The notes under the pieces: model-generated
What the model was told of the DNA's origin: nothing
Databases searched by the model: none
What the model saw: the letters and a program-made list of their open reading frames with translations, nothing else
Shown: one piece after another, positions 28,242-35,701 of the stretch
Layout of the letters: each line of letters opens with the position of its first letter
Numbering within the stretch: the stretch's first letter is position 1
NCBI GenBank assembly: GCA_002995625.1
Contig: PVBP01000025.1
Coordinates: forward strand, 1 to 35,733
Direction: 5' to 3'
DNA length: 35,733 nucleotides
From: Lysobacteraceae bacterium
GTDB lineage: Bacteria > Pseudomonadota > Gammaproteobacteria > Xanthomonadales > Ahniellaceae
Program-made: the position numbers and the translations under genes

Positions 28242-28985
28242 ATGCTCGAAGTCGAGAACCTCCACAAGGCCTTCAGGACGAAGACCGGCACGGTGCGCGC
28301 GGTCGACGGCGTGTCGTTCCGCGCCGCCGACGGCGAGATCACGGGCCTGCTCGGCCCGAACGGCGCCGGCAAGACCACCGCGCTCAGGATGCTCTACACG
28401 CTGATGGCCCCCGACCAGGGCGCGATCCGGGTCGACGGCATCGACGTCGCGAAGGACCCGACCGCGGCGCGGCGGCGCCTCGGCGTGCTGCCCGACGCAC
28501 GCGGCATCTACAAGCGCCTGACCTGCCGCGAGAACATCGCCTACTTCGGACGCCTGCACGGCATGGCCGAGGCCGAGATCGCGCGCCGCACCGACGCGCT
28601 GGTGTCCGCGCTCGACATGGGCGAGATCGCCGACCGTCGCACCGAAGGCTTCTCGCAGGGACAGCGCACCAAGACCGCGATCGCGCGCGCGCTGGTCCAC
28701 GACCCGAGGAACGTGATCCTCGACGAGCCGACCAACGGCCTCGACGTGATGACGACCCGCGCGCTGCGCGAGTTCCTGAAGCGGCTGCGCGCCGAGGGCC
28801 GCTGCGTGCTGTTCTCGAGCCACGTGATGCAGGAGGTCGCCGCGCTTTGCGACCGCATCGTCATCATCGCCCACGGCCGCGTGGTCGCGAACGGCAGCGC
28901 CGAGGAGCTGCGCGCCGCGACCGGCGAGGCCAGCCTCGAGGACGCCTTCGTCAAGGCGATCGGCTCGGCGGAGGGCCTCCACTGA
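28242..28985 (+). CDS. ABC transporter ATP-binding protein (NatA-like)
   Basis: A 247-residue nucleotide-binding subunit. Walker A is GPNGAGKT (38-45), the signature is the variant FSQGQRTK (SQGQ 138-141), Walker B is VILDEPTNGLD (158-168), and the switch histidine is in SSHVMQEV. The SQGQ form and the short C-terminus match the NatA branch, which drives sodium export in Bacillus; substrate here is not established. ATG 28242 begins 49 nt after the hydrolase stop. Its stop TGA 28983-28985 shares one base with the permease ATG, so the two are coupled. Confidence 0.94.
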   Translation: MLEVENLHKAFRTKTGTVRAVDGVSFRAADGEITGLLGPNGAGKTTALRMLYTLMAPDQGAIRVDGIDVAKDPTAARRRLGVLPDARGIYKRLTCRENIAYFGRLHGMAEAEIARRTDALVSALDMGEIADRRTEGFSQGQRTKTAIARALVHDPRNVILDEPTNGLDVMTTRALREFLKRLRAEGRCVLFSSHVMQEVAALCDRIVIIAHGRVVANGSAEELRAATGEASLEDAFVKAIGSAEGLH

Positions 28986-30163
28986 TGCGCGCCGTCCTGA
29001 CCGTCTGGGCCAAGGAGCTCATCGACACCTTCCGCGACCGCCGCACGGTGCTGACCAGCCTGCTGATGGGTCCGCTGCTCGGGCCCCTGCTGCTCGCCGG
29101 GATGCTGTCGATGATGGTGAGCCAGCAGGTCGACCGCGCCGAACGCCGCCTCGAACTGCCGGTCGCCGGCGCCGAGCACGCGCCGAACCTGGTCGCGTGG
29201 CTCAAGCGCCAGGGCGTCGACGTGAAGGACGCGCCGGCCGACGTCGATCGCGCGATCCGGCGCCAGGAGCTCGACGTCGTGCTGGTGATCGCGCCGGCCT
29301 TCGCCGACGACTGGCGCGCCAACCGGCCGGCGCTGGTCGAGGTCGTGCACGACGCCTCGCGCGCGCAGCAGACCGGAGTCACGATCGCGCGGGTCAAGGC
29401 GCTCATCGCGCAGTACGGCGCCGAGATCGGCTCGATGCGGCTGGTCGCGCGCGGCGTGCACCCCGGGGTGTCGAGCCCGATCGCGGTCGCCGAGCGCGAC
29501 CTGTCCACGCCCGAGGCGCGCTCGGGGATGATGCTGTCGTTCCTGCCGTACATCCTGATCCTCGGCGCCTTCCTCGGCGCGATGCACGTGGCGATGGATT
29601 CGACCGCCGGCGAACGCGAGCGGCAGTCGCTCGAGCCGTTGCTGGCGACGCCGGCCGCGCGCGCCGCGATCATGTCGGGCAAGCTCGCCGCCGCCGCCAG
29701 CTTCGCGCTGATCGCGCTCGCGCTGACGCTGGCCGCGATCGTCGTCACGTTCCCGTTGATGCCGACCGACAAGATCGGCATGAAGATCGACCTCGGCCTC
29801 CCCGCCGCGCTCAGGATGTTCGCGGTGCTGGTCCCGATCGCGCTGTTCGGCGCGGCATTGCTGACGCTGATCTCGGCCTACGCGAAGAGCTACAAGGAAG
29901 CGCAGAGCTACACCAGCCTGCTGCTGCTGCTGCCGATGATCCCGACCATGGTCCTGCTGGTGAACCCGGTCAAGACCGAGGCGTGGATGCTGGCTGTGCC
30001 GTTCCTCGGCCAGAACCAGATGATCATGAAGCTCGTGCGCGCCGAGACCATAGGCGCGCTCGAGTGGGGCATCGCGCTCGGCGCGGGTCTGGCGCTCGCC
30101 GCGATCGTCTGGGCGCTGGCCGCGCGCCTCTACCGCCGCGAGCAGCTCGCGATCTCGGCGTAG
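28985..30163 (+). CDS. ABC-2 type export permease (NatB-like)
   Basis: A 392-residue membrane subunit. The topology is NatB-like: a short cytoplasmic start (MRAVLTVWAKELIDTFRDRR, a family hallmark), one helix at about 24-46, a large extracytoplasmic loop (about 47-175), then five or six helices. The family motif GERERQSLEPLLATP is at about 210-224. The segment LLLLLPMIPTMVLLVNPVK is also typical. It starts at an ATG that overlaps the ATPase stop by one base. The operon ends here, because the next gene is convergent and a 13-bp inverted repeat lies between the two stops. Confidence 0.93.
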   Translation: MRAVLTVWAKELIDTFRDRRTVLTSLLMGPLLGPLLLAGMLSMMVSQQVDRAERRLELPVAGAEHAPNLVAWLKRQGVDVKDAPADVDRAIRRQELDVVLVIAPAFADDWRANRPALVEVVHDASRAQQTGVTIARVKALIAQYGAEIGSMRLVARGVHPGVSSPIAVAERDLSTPEARSGMMLSFLPYILILGAFLGAMHVAMDSTAGERERQSLEPLLATPAARAAIMSGKLAAAASFALIALALTLAAIVVTFPLMPTDKIGMKIDLGLPAALRMFAVLVPIALFGAALLTLISAYAKSYKEAQSYTSLLLLLPMIPTMVLLVNPVKTEAWMLAVPFLGQNQMIMKLVRAETIGALEWGIALGAGLALAAIVWALAARLYRREQLAISA

Positions 30164-30185
30164 GCCGCGCCGTGATCGATGGCAT

Positions 30186-30230
30186 CGGCGCCGGTCGGAA
30201 CGGATCGAAACGGCCGCCCGACCGGCGCCG
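30186..30230. terminator. 13-bp inverted repeat between convergent genes
   Basis: CGGCGCCGGTCGG (30186-30198) and CCGACCGGCGCCG (30218-30230) are perfect arms around 19 nt, lying exactly between the natB-like and cobC stops. A bidirectional terminator is the likely role; there is no T-tract, so it may rely on Rho. Confidence 0.55.
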
Positions 30231-30234
30231 CGCG

Positions 30235-30879
30235 TCAGGGACGCGCCGCGCCGACGGGCACCGCTGGTTCGAGCGCCGCGATCGCGGGCAGTCCGGCTGG
30301 GTGGGACCCCGGATGGCGGATCTTCACTCCGCCGAGCGTCGGCAGCGGCCACGCCGTCGCGCGATCGGCGTCGAGCCCGGCGCAGGCCTCGAGCCAGGCG
30401 CGGATCGCGCCGACGTGGCTCACGACCACGATCGGACCCGCCGTTCCGGGCGCGCTGACGAGCCGCTGCCACGCGCGACGGACGCGCGCGATCACGTCGG
30501 GCCACGCCTCGCCGCCCGGCGGCGCGAGCCGGCGCCAGTCGGCATACCAGGCGGCGAGCCGCGCGCCGTCGTGCCGTTCGATCTCCGCCCACGCACGCCC
30601 CTCCCAGGCGCCCAGGCCGACCTCGCGCCAATCCGGATCGTGCTCGACCGCGATGCCGAAGCGCGCCGCGAGCGGCTCCGCGGTGGCGATCGCGCGGGCA
30701 AGGTCGCTCGCGATCACGCGAGCCGGCGGCGGTCCGCGCCAGTCCGCGGCGAGGTGCGCCGCCGTCACACGGCCAGCAGGCGTCAGCGGCCAGTCGGTCT
30801 GGCCGCCGGCCACGCCGGCGGGCGCCGCGCTGTCGGCGTGGCGCAGCAGCACGATCTCGCGCACGCCGGACTCGTTCAC
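30235..30879 (-). CDS. cobC: alpha-ribazole phosphatase-type histidine phosphatase
   Basis: A 214-residue histidine phosphatase. The phosphorylated histidine His14 lies in LLRHADS, the acid is Glu86 in WREVGLGAWEG and the second histidine His155 lies in VVSHVGA. The family covers many phosphatases, but the location settles it: it overlaps cobS by 4 nt (GTGA, start GTG 30879) at the end of a btuB-cobT-cobS operon. CobC removes the 5'-phosphate from alpha-ribazole phosphate or adenosylcobalamin phosphate in nucleotide-loop assembly. It is the last gene of the operon. Confidence 0.88.
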   Translation of the reverse strand: MNESGVREIVLLRHADSAAPAGVAGGQTDWPLTPAGRVTAAHLAADWRGPPPARVIASDLARAIATAEPLAARFGIAVEHDPDWREVGLGAWEGRAWAEIERHDGARLAAWYADWRRLAPPGGEAWPDVIARVRRAWQRLVSAPGTAGPIVVVSHVGAIRAWLEACAGLDADRATAWPLPTLGGVKIRHPGSHPAGLPAIAALEPAVPVGAARP

Positions 30880-31643
30880 GCGAGCACGGCCGCGGCCGCG
30901 AGCAGCCACGCCACCTCGACCAGCTGGTTGGTCGCACCGAGGCAGTCGCCGGTGATGCCGCCGATCCGCGCGCGATAGAGCGCAGCCGACGCGGCGACGA
31001 TCACCAGGGTCGCGACGGCCCCGATCGCGACCAGCACGACCCCGGCGGCGAGCCCGAGCGCGGCGAGCGCGGCGAGCGTGACGAGGCTTCCGACCGCGAG
31101 CTCGACCGGGCCGATGCCGCTCGCGACCGGCTTCATCGCGCCGGCGTCGCGGACGTAGGGCAGGGCGCGCGCCAGCGCGAGCGTCGACCAGCGCGCGGCC
31201 GCGTGCGCGCCGATCAGCACCGGCAGCGCCTCGCCCGGATCGAGTGCGGCGATCGCCTGCCACTTGCCGAGCACCAGCAGGACGAGGGCCATCGCGCCGA
31301 AGGTGCCGACCCGGCTGTCGCGCATGATCTCGAGGCGACGTTCGGCGGTCCAGCCGCCGAACAGGCCGTCGGCGGCGTCGGCCAGGCCGTCCTCGTGGAA
31401 CGCGCCGGTGGCGAGCACCATCGCCGCGATCGCGGCCAGCGCCGCGAGCGCCGGCGGCCAGATCGACGACGCGGCCCAGTACACGCCGGCCCCGAGCGCG
31501 CCGATCGCGATTCCGACCAGCGGAAACCAGCGCGCGCTGCGGCCGAGCTCGACCGGATCGCCGAGCGCGCAGCGCGCGACTCCCGGCAGCCTTGTCAGGA
31601 AGGTCGCCGCGGTCGCGATCCGCCGGAGCTCGGTCCCGATCAC
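30876..31643 (-). CDS. cobS: adenosylcobinamide-GDP ribazoletransferase
   Basis: A 255-residue membrane enzyme that joins alpha-ribazole to adenosylcobinamide-GDP, the final step of cobalamin assembly. The conserved acidic motif HEDGLADAADGLFGG (83-97) and the following RDSRVGTFGAMAL are intact. About six membrane helices are visible. GTG 31643 overlaps the cobT stop by 4 nt (GTGA), and the gene in turn overlaps cobC by 4 nt, so the three are translationally coupled. The frame is open far upstream, but that part is antisense-like shadow within cobT. Confidence 0.95.
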   Translation of the reverse strand: MIGTELRRIATAATFLTRLPGVARCALGDPVELGRSARWFPLVGIAIGALGAGVYWAASSIWPPALAALAAIAAMVLATGAFHEDGLADAADGLFGGWTAERRLEIMRDSRVGTFGAMALVLLVLGKWQAIAALDPGEALPVLIGAHAAARWSTLALARALPYVRDAGAMKPVASGIGPVELAVGSLVTLAALAALGLAAGVVLVAIGAVATLVIVAASAALYRARIGGITGDCLGATNQLVEVAWLLAAAAVLA

Positions 31644-32653
31644 GCCGGCGTCCGGTCGGAGACGCCGGCCGAGTCGAAGGTCGCCATCTCGCGCATCACC
31701 GCGGCGGCGGCGCGCAGCAGCGGGATCGCGAGGATCGCGCCGGTTCCTTCGCCAAGCCGCAGGCCGAGGTCGAGCAGTGGCTCCGCGTCGAGCGCGTCGA
31801 GCGCGAGCGCATGGCCGGCCTCGGCCGAACGGTGCGCGAACACGAGATGCCGCCGGATCTCGGGATCGATCCGGACCGCGACCAGCGCGGCGACCGTCGC
31901 GATGAAGCCGTCGACGACCACGATCCGCGCACCGGCCGCGGCGGCGGCGATCGCGCCGGTCATCGCGGCGATCTCGAGCCCGCCAAGCTCCGCGAGCAGG
32001 CGGCCCGGCTCGTCGATTCCGGCGACCCGCCGGAGCGCGGCGTCGACCGCGCGGCGCTTTCGCGCGAGGCCCGCATCGTCGATCCCGGTGCCGCGACCGA
32101 CGCACGATCCGGAAGGGGCGCCGGTCAGCGCCGCGAGCAGCGCCGCGGCGGCCGTGGTGTTGCCGATGCCCATCTCGCCGACCGCGATCGCATCGACGGC
32201 GCCCGCACGGTGGACGGCGGCGACGCCGGCGGCGAACGCGGCATCCCGCTCGGCCACGGTCATCGCCGGCGCGCGGTCGATGCGCGCGGTGCCGCGCCGG
32301 GTCTTGGCGACGACGATTCCGGGCGGCACCGCGTCGGCCGCGACATCGACTCCGACGTCGACGACCTCGACCTCGACGTCGTGCGCGCGCGCGAGCACGC
32401 ACGCCGCGGCCCCGCCCGACGCGAAGGCGTGCAGCATCTCGCGGGTGACCGCGCGCGGATAGGCCGAGACGCCGGCCTCGGAGATGCCGTGGTCGGCGGC
32501 GAAGACGACCAGCCGGACGCGGCCGATCCGCGGTGCGAGCGTGCGCTGGCGCGCCGCGAGCTCGACCGCGAGCGCGCCGAGGCGGCCGAGCGCGCCGGCC
32601 GGCATCGTCTTGCGCGCGAGTTCGTCGCGCGCCGCCTGCTCGTGGTCACTCAT
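31640..32653 (-). CDS. cobT: nicotinate-nucleotide--dimethylbenzimidazole phosphoribosyltransferase
   Basis: A 337-residue enzyme that makes alpha-ribazole phosphate from a lower-ligand base such as 5,6-dimethylbenzimidazole and nicotinate mononucleotide. FAADHGI (51-57), GEMGIGNTT (159-167) and the catalytic glutamate in LGEGTGA (Glu302) are all in place. The length is close to the typical 340-350. ATG 32653 overlaps the end of btuB by 8 nt. The cytoplasmic product hands over to CobC and CobS, encoded next. Confidence 0.96.
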   Translation of the reverse strand: MSDHEQAARDELARKTMPAGALGRLGALAVELAARQRTLAPRIGRVRLVVFAADHGISEAGVSAYPRAVTREMLHAFASGGAAACVLARAHDVEVEVVDVGVDVAADAVPPGIVVAKTRRGTARIDRAPAMTVAERDAAFAAGVAAVHRAGAVDAIAVGEMGIGNTTAAAALLAALTGAPSGSCVGRGTGIDDAGLARKRRAVDAALRRVAGIDEPGRLLAELGGLEIAAMTGAIAAAAAGARIVVVDGFIATVAALVAVRIDPEIRRHLVFAHRSAEAGHALALDALDAEPLLDLGLRLGEGTGAILAIPLLRAAAAVMREMATFDSAGVSDRTPA

Positions 32654-34451
32654 CGCCGCGCCACGCGACCGTCAGCAGCCATTCGCGACGCGGCGTCGCG
32701 AAGCCCCGGGCCAGTTCGTAGTCCCGGTCGAACGCGTTGCCGAGCCGCGCGCCGAGCCGGAAGCCGCCGCGCAGTCGGTGCTCGTAGCGGAGGTCCGTCA
32801 GCGCGTAGCTCGAAAGGTCGCCGCCGAAGTCGCGACGCTGGCCGACGTGCTGCCACGCGAGCCCGAAGCGGCCGGCGTCACCGACCGGGACGTCGAGCTC
32901 GATGCCGGCCTTGCGCTTCGGCCGGCGCAGCAGCTGAAGGCCGGTGCGCGCATCGACCGCATCGAGCGTGCCGACGTCGACCGCGAGCGCAAGCGGCCCG
33001 AAGTCGCGCGACCAGCGCGCCTCGAGGCCGTCGATCTCGGCCCGGTTGACGTTGATCGCCTGCGAGCGCACGCCCTGGAACGCGATCAGGTTGCGGATGG
33101 CGGTCTCGTAGGCGGCGAACGTGAAGCGGTTGTCGCCGAGCTTCAGCGCGAGTCCGAGTTCCCGGTTCGTCGATCGCTCGGGCGCGAGGTCCGGGTTGCC
33201 GGCGAAGCTGCCGCCGAATCCCGGCGAGTAGAGCTCGTTGAAGTTCGGCTGGCGGAATCCCTGGCCCCAGGACGCGTAGAGCCGTCCGGCATCGAAGGCG
33301 AAGCCGGCGGCCGCCTGCGCGGTGGTCGCGCCGCCGAACTGGCTCGAGTCGTCGCGCCTCAGCGCGAGTTCGTAGTGGAACGGCGCGGGGTCGCCCTGCA
33401 GGCTCGCGAACAGCGCGTGGTTTCGGCGCGCGCGGCGATAGACATCGCGGCCGCTCGCGGTGTCGCGGTTGCCGCCGCGCTCGTCGGTGCCGTTGTAGCC
33501 GAACACGCTGCGCAGCGTGTCGCCGAGCGCGACGCGGTGGATCCAGTCGAGCTGAACGCGTTCGGTGCGGAAGGCCTGCGCGAACGCCGGCGTGTCGAGC
33601 CGCTCGCCGCCGTGGCCGACGAGCAGTTCGTGCGTCCAGCCTTCGGCCAGCGGCCCTTGCCACGTGAACGCGATCGCGTCATTGCGCGCGTCGGTCTCGC
33701 CGCGGTCGAAGGCGATGTCGGCACGCGTCGCGTACGCGGAGAACCCGAGCACGTGGTCGCCGAGCGCGTGGCGCGCGCGCAGCGCGAGGTTCCGGTTGTC
33801 GTAGCCGTCGCGGTCCGGATCGAAGCTGAAGTTGCCGGGTCGGGTCGCATTGAAGCCGTCGAAGGCTTCGGCGCCGGCGTGGACCGAGAGCGCCGTGGTG
33901 CCGTCGTCGAAGCCCCAGCCGCCGTGCGCCGCGTGGCGGCCCCAGCGCCCGGCTCGCAGGCTGGCAGAGGGCGCCGCGGCGCGGCGCGTCGTGATCGCGA
34001 TCACGCCGCCGAGCGCGTCCGAGCCCCAGTACGCCGCGCGCGGGCCGCGCACGATCTCGATCCGCTCGATCTGGTCCACCGGCAGGTGCTCCCACGCGAA
34101 GGCGCCGGTGTTGGCGCTCGCGACGCGCACGCCGTCGATCAGCACGAGCACGTGGTTCGAGTTGGTGCCGCGCAGGAAGACCGACGTGCTGCTGCCGGAG
34201 CCCCCGGTGCGCGCGAGGTCTAGCCCCGACACGCGCCGCAGCAGCTCGAGCACGTCGGGGGCCTGGGATCGCTCGATGTCCGCGCGCGTGAGCACGGTGA
34301 CGCCGGCGAGCACGTCGTCGATGCCGAGCTCGGCGCGCGAGGCGGTGACCTGGACCGGTGGCAGCGCGGCAGCTCGGCCGGTCGCCAGGGCGGACGGGGA
34401 TGGAAGGGCGATCGCGGCCAGCACCGCGGCCGCGAGGGAAAGACGCGTCAT
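32646..34451 (-). CDS. btuB: TonB-dependent vitamin B12 outer-membrane receptor
   Basis: A 601-residue TonB-dependent receptor of the BtuB type, which carries corrinoids across the outer membrane using TonB energy. The signal peptide MTRLSLAAAVLAAIALP ends near ALA-TG. The plug domain (about 30-145) contains VLELLRRVSGLDLARTGG, TSVFLRGTNSNHVLVLIDG and IERIEIVRGPRAAYWGSDA. The barrel follows with the RQPNFNELY and NPDLAPERSTNRELG motifs. ATG 34451 is supported by GAGGAG 6 nt upstream and the signal peptide. The last strand EWLLTVAW is followed by RGDE, so the usual terminal aromatic residue is not at the very end; this tail coincides with the 8-nt overlap into cobT. A cobalamin riboswitch controls it. 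Confidence 0.96.
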   Translation of the reverse strand: MTRLSLAAAVLAAIALPSPSALATGRAAALPPVQVTASRAELGIDDVLAGVTVLTRADIERSQAPDVLELLRRVSGLDLARTGGSGSSTSVFLRGTNSNHVLVLIDGVRVASANTGAFAWEHLPVDQIERIEIVRGPRAAYWGSDALGGVIAITTRRAAAPSASLRAGRWGRHAAHGGWGFDDGTTALSVHAGAEAFDGFNATRPGNFSFDPDRDGYDNRNLALRARHALGDHVLGFSAYATRADIAFDRGETDARNDAIAFTWQGPLAEGWTHELLVGHGGERLDTPAFAQAFRTERVQLDWIHRVALGDTLRSVFGYNGTDERGGNRDTASGRDVYRRARRNHALFASLQGDPAPFHYELALRRDDSSQFGGATTAQAAAGFAFDAGRLYASWGQGFRQPNFNELYSPGFGGSFAGNPDLAPERSTNRELGLALKLGDNRFTFAAYETAIRNLIAFQGVRSQAINVNRAEIDGLEARWSRDFGPLALAVDVGTLDAVDARTGLQLLRRPKRKAGIELDVPVGDAGRFGLAWQHVGQRRDFGGDLSSYALTDLRYEHRLRGGFRLGARLGNAFDRDYELARGFATPRREWLLTVAWRGDE

Positions 34452-34568
34452 GTTCTGCTCCTCGTTGTACGCACACCCGCGAAGAGCCGGGCAGCACGGG
34501 AGCGACGGAAACGGACGCAGGAGCCGGCGGGCGTCGGCGTCAGTCACCGACATCGCCCTCCGCGATGC

Positions 34569-34612
34569 GACCGGCCACGGCGGACGGGTGCCGCCGTGGG
34601 GCCAGGCCGGTC
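34569..34612 (-). promoter_or_regulatory. riboswitch expression-platform hairpin
   Basis: On the minus strand, CCACGGCGG and CCGCCGTGG (34591-34599 and 34575-34583) form a 9-bp stem with a 7-nt loop just after the aptamer. Outer arms GACCGGCC (34605-34612) and GGCCGGTC (34569-34576) are also perfectly complementary, and the first of these overlaps the 3' strand of the aptamer P1 stem. The two structures look mutually exclusive. There is no U-tract. Confidence 0.5.
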
Positions 34613-34786
34613 TCCGGGCTGATCGGCGATGTCGTCTCCGACATCCGCCGGTTCCGCCTTCCCACGCGAACCGCGCAGTGGCACGAGGAACCGGCTGTCC
34701 GAATCACCGTTGCGGGGGCAGCGCCCGATTGGCACGGGCTTCCCGTTTCACCGGCCGACCGCGGACGCGGCTGGCCGACACCTGGC
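34601..34786 (-). promoter_or_regulatory. cobalamin riboswitch (aptamer)
   Basis: Read on the minus strand, the conserved core appears in order: GGTGAAACGGGAAGCC, then GTGCCAATC, then the B12 box GCGCTGCCCCCGCAACGGTGA-like element at 34704-34724, and a 3' end CCCGGAGACCGGCC. The closing P1 stem is GCCAGG (34781-34786) with CCTGGC (34601-34606). A promoter just upstream would place the transcript start at the aptamer's 5' edge. It lies about 150 nt before btuB, and when adenosylcobalamin is bound it should lower expression of the uptake and salvage operon. Confidence 0.94.
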
Positions 34787-34793
34787 GGCGTGC

Positions 34794-34822
34794 AGGGTAG
34801 CGACTCCGGCCCGACCACTCAA
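34794..34822 (-). promoter_or_regulatory. candidate promoter of btuB-cobTSC
   Basis: On the minus strand, TTGAGT (34817-34822), a 17-nt spacer and TACCCT (34794-34799) form a sigma-70-like promoter. Transcription would start near 34787, exactly where the riboswitch P1 stem begins. Confidence 0.55.
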
Positions 34823-34874
34823 TCACGAGGGCTTCACGAGTCGATCGCGAGTTGCCGGGGAGCCCAGGCCACCG

Positions 34875-34903
34875 TTGCAAATGCGAATGCGTCGCATTAC
34901 GCT
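34875..34903 (+). promoter_or_regulatory. candidate promoter with Fur-box-like operator
   Basis: TTGCAA (34875-34880), a 17-nt spacer and TACGCT (34898-34903) form a promoter reading rightward. The spacer is filled by AATGCGAATGCGTCGCATT (34880-34898), in which AATGCGA and TCGCATT are inverted 5 nt apart and AATGCG-T-CGCATT forms a second dyad. The composition and overlap with the promoter resemble Fur repression sites of GC-rich proteobacteria; the identity of the repressor is inference. A 12-bp palindrome CTTGCGCGCAAG follows at 34906-34917. Confidence 0.4.
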
Positions 34904-34968
34904 TTCTTGCGCGCAAGCCCGCGGCCCGTCCTGCCAGCCAGCGTCCATCCCGATCGAGGAGACGTGCC

Positions 34969-35070
34969 ATGCGGGACGCGCGCCTGACCAAGCCAACCGC
35001 GCCGACCTTCGCCGCGATCGCGGCGATGGCCGGAGATCGTTGTGGGTCGCGGGGAGGACGCCAGCCATGA
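34969..35070 (+). CDS. possible 33-codon leader or micro-protein
   Basis: A short frame starts at ATG 34969 with a strong GAGGAG (34956-34961) exactly 7 nt upstream and ends at TGA 35068-35070. That stop overlaps the next gene's ATG 35067 as ATGA. The 33 residues (start MRDARLTKPTAPTF, then a short Ala-rich run AAIAAMAG, end RCGSRGGRQP) match no family I recognise. The good ribosome site, the correct position after a promoter-operator, and the stop-start coupling favour real translation. Its role may be a coupling leader or a small protein. Confidence 0.45.
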   Translation: MRDARLTKPTAPTFAAIAAMAGDRCGSRGGRQP

Positions 35071-35618
35071 CGGCGCTCGACCGGCTGGTCGGCGACACGT
35101 TCCGCCTGTCTGCGCGCCGCGCCCGCGCGTCCGTCTCGGAGGCCGCGCTGGTGGCCTTCGCGCGCACGATCGACCTTCCGGAGGGACCCGCGGCGGTGAT
35201 GGATTGCCTGCGCCGGATGGGCTGCCTCGTCGACTGGTGGCCCGGCGCTTGCGCGATCCGGCCGCTCTCGGGCGGGCTGTGCCAGGTCGGCGACATCGGC
35301 CTCGTCGAGGCCCGGCCCGAGGACCTGCTGCTGCGCGTGCTCGCGTTCCGCCCGAGGCGCCTCGTGCTCGCGCTCGCCGGCGAGCGGTCGCTGACCGTCG
35401 TCGATCTGGTCCTGCGCGAGACCGGCGCCGGCTGCGAACTCGGCATCCGCTTCGAGCGGCCGGCGCCCGCCTGGCCCGGCGCCGAGGCCTGGGCTGCGCG
35501 CCGCCTGGCGCGATTCGGCGCCCGCGCGGCCGTGCGCCTCGAGTGGCATCTGCGCGAGCGGATGCGTCCGACCGACGCGCCCGATCCGCCCGCGATCCCC
35601 GAACGAACACGCGCCTGA
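35067..35618 (+). CDS. uncharacterised 183-residue protein, possibly SRPBCC-like
   Basis: Not recognised as a named family. ATG 35067 has GGGGAGG about 9 nt upstream and overlaps the preceding short frame. The first 55 residues are helical and Arg/Ala-rich. The rest alternates beta-like segments (LLLRVLAFRPRRLVLALAG, LTVVDLVLRETGAGCELGIRF) and ends in an amphipathic helix (AWAARRLARFGARAAVRLEWHLRERM). A long C-terminal helix after a curved sheet, with a tryptophan-rich start (CLVDWWPGACAI), resembles the SRPBCC/polyketide-cyclase fold, but only weakly. There is no signal peptide or membrane helix. The position behind a Fur-like box suggests iron-linked expression, which is inference. Confidence 0.75.
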   Translation: MTALDRLVGDTFRLSARRARASVSEAALVAFARTIDLPEGPAAVMDCLRRMGCLVDWWPGACAIRPLSGGLCQVGDIGLVEARPEDLLLRVLAFRPRRLVLALAGERSLTVVDLVLRETGAGCELGIRFERPAPAWPGAEAWAARRLARFGARAAVRLEWHLRERMRPTDAPDPPAIPERTRA

Positions 35619-35701
35619 GCCCGACGCGCGCCGGACGACCGGCCGGCCAACGCAGCGCGCCTCGACCCTGGATCCCCTTCCCGCCGCACGGAGCGACATC
35701 G

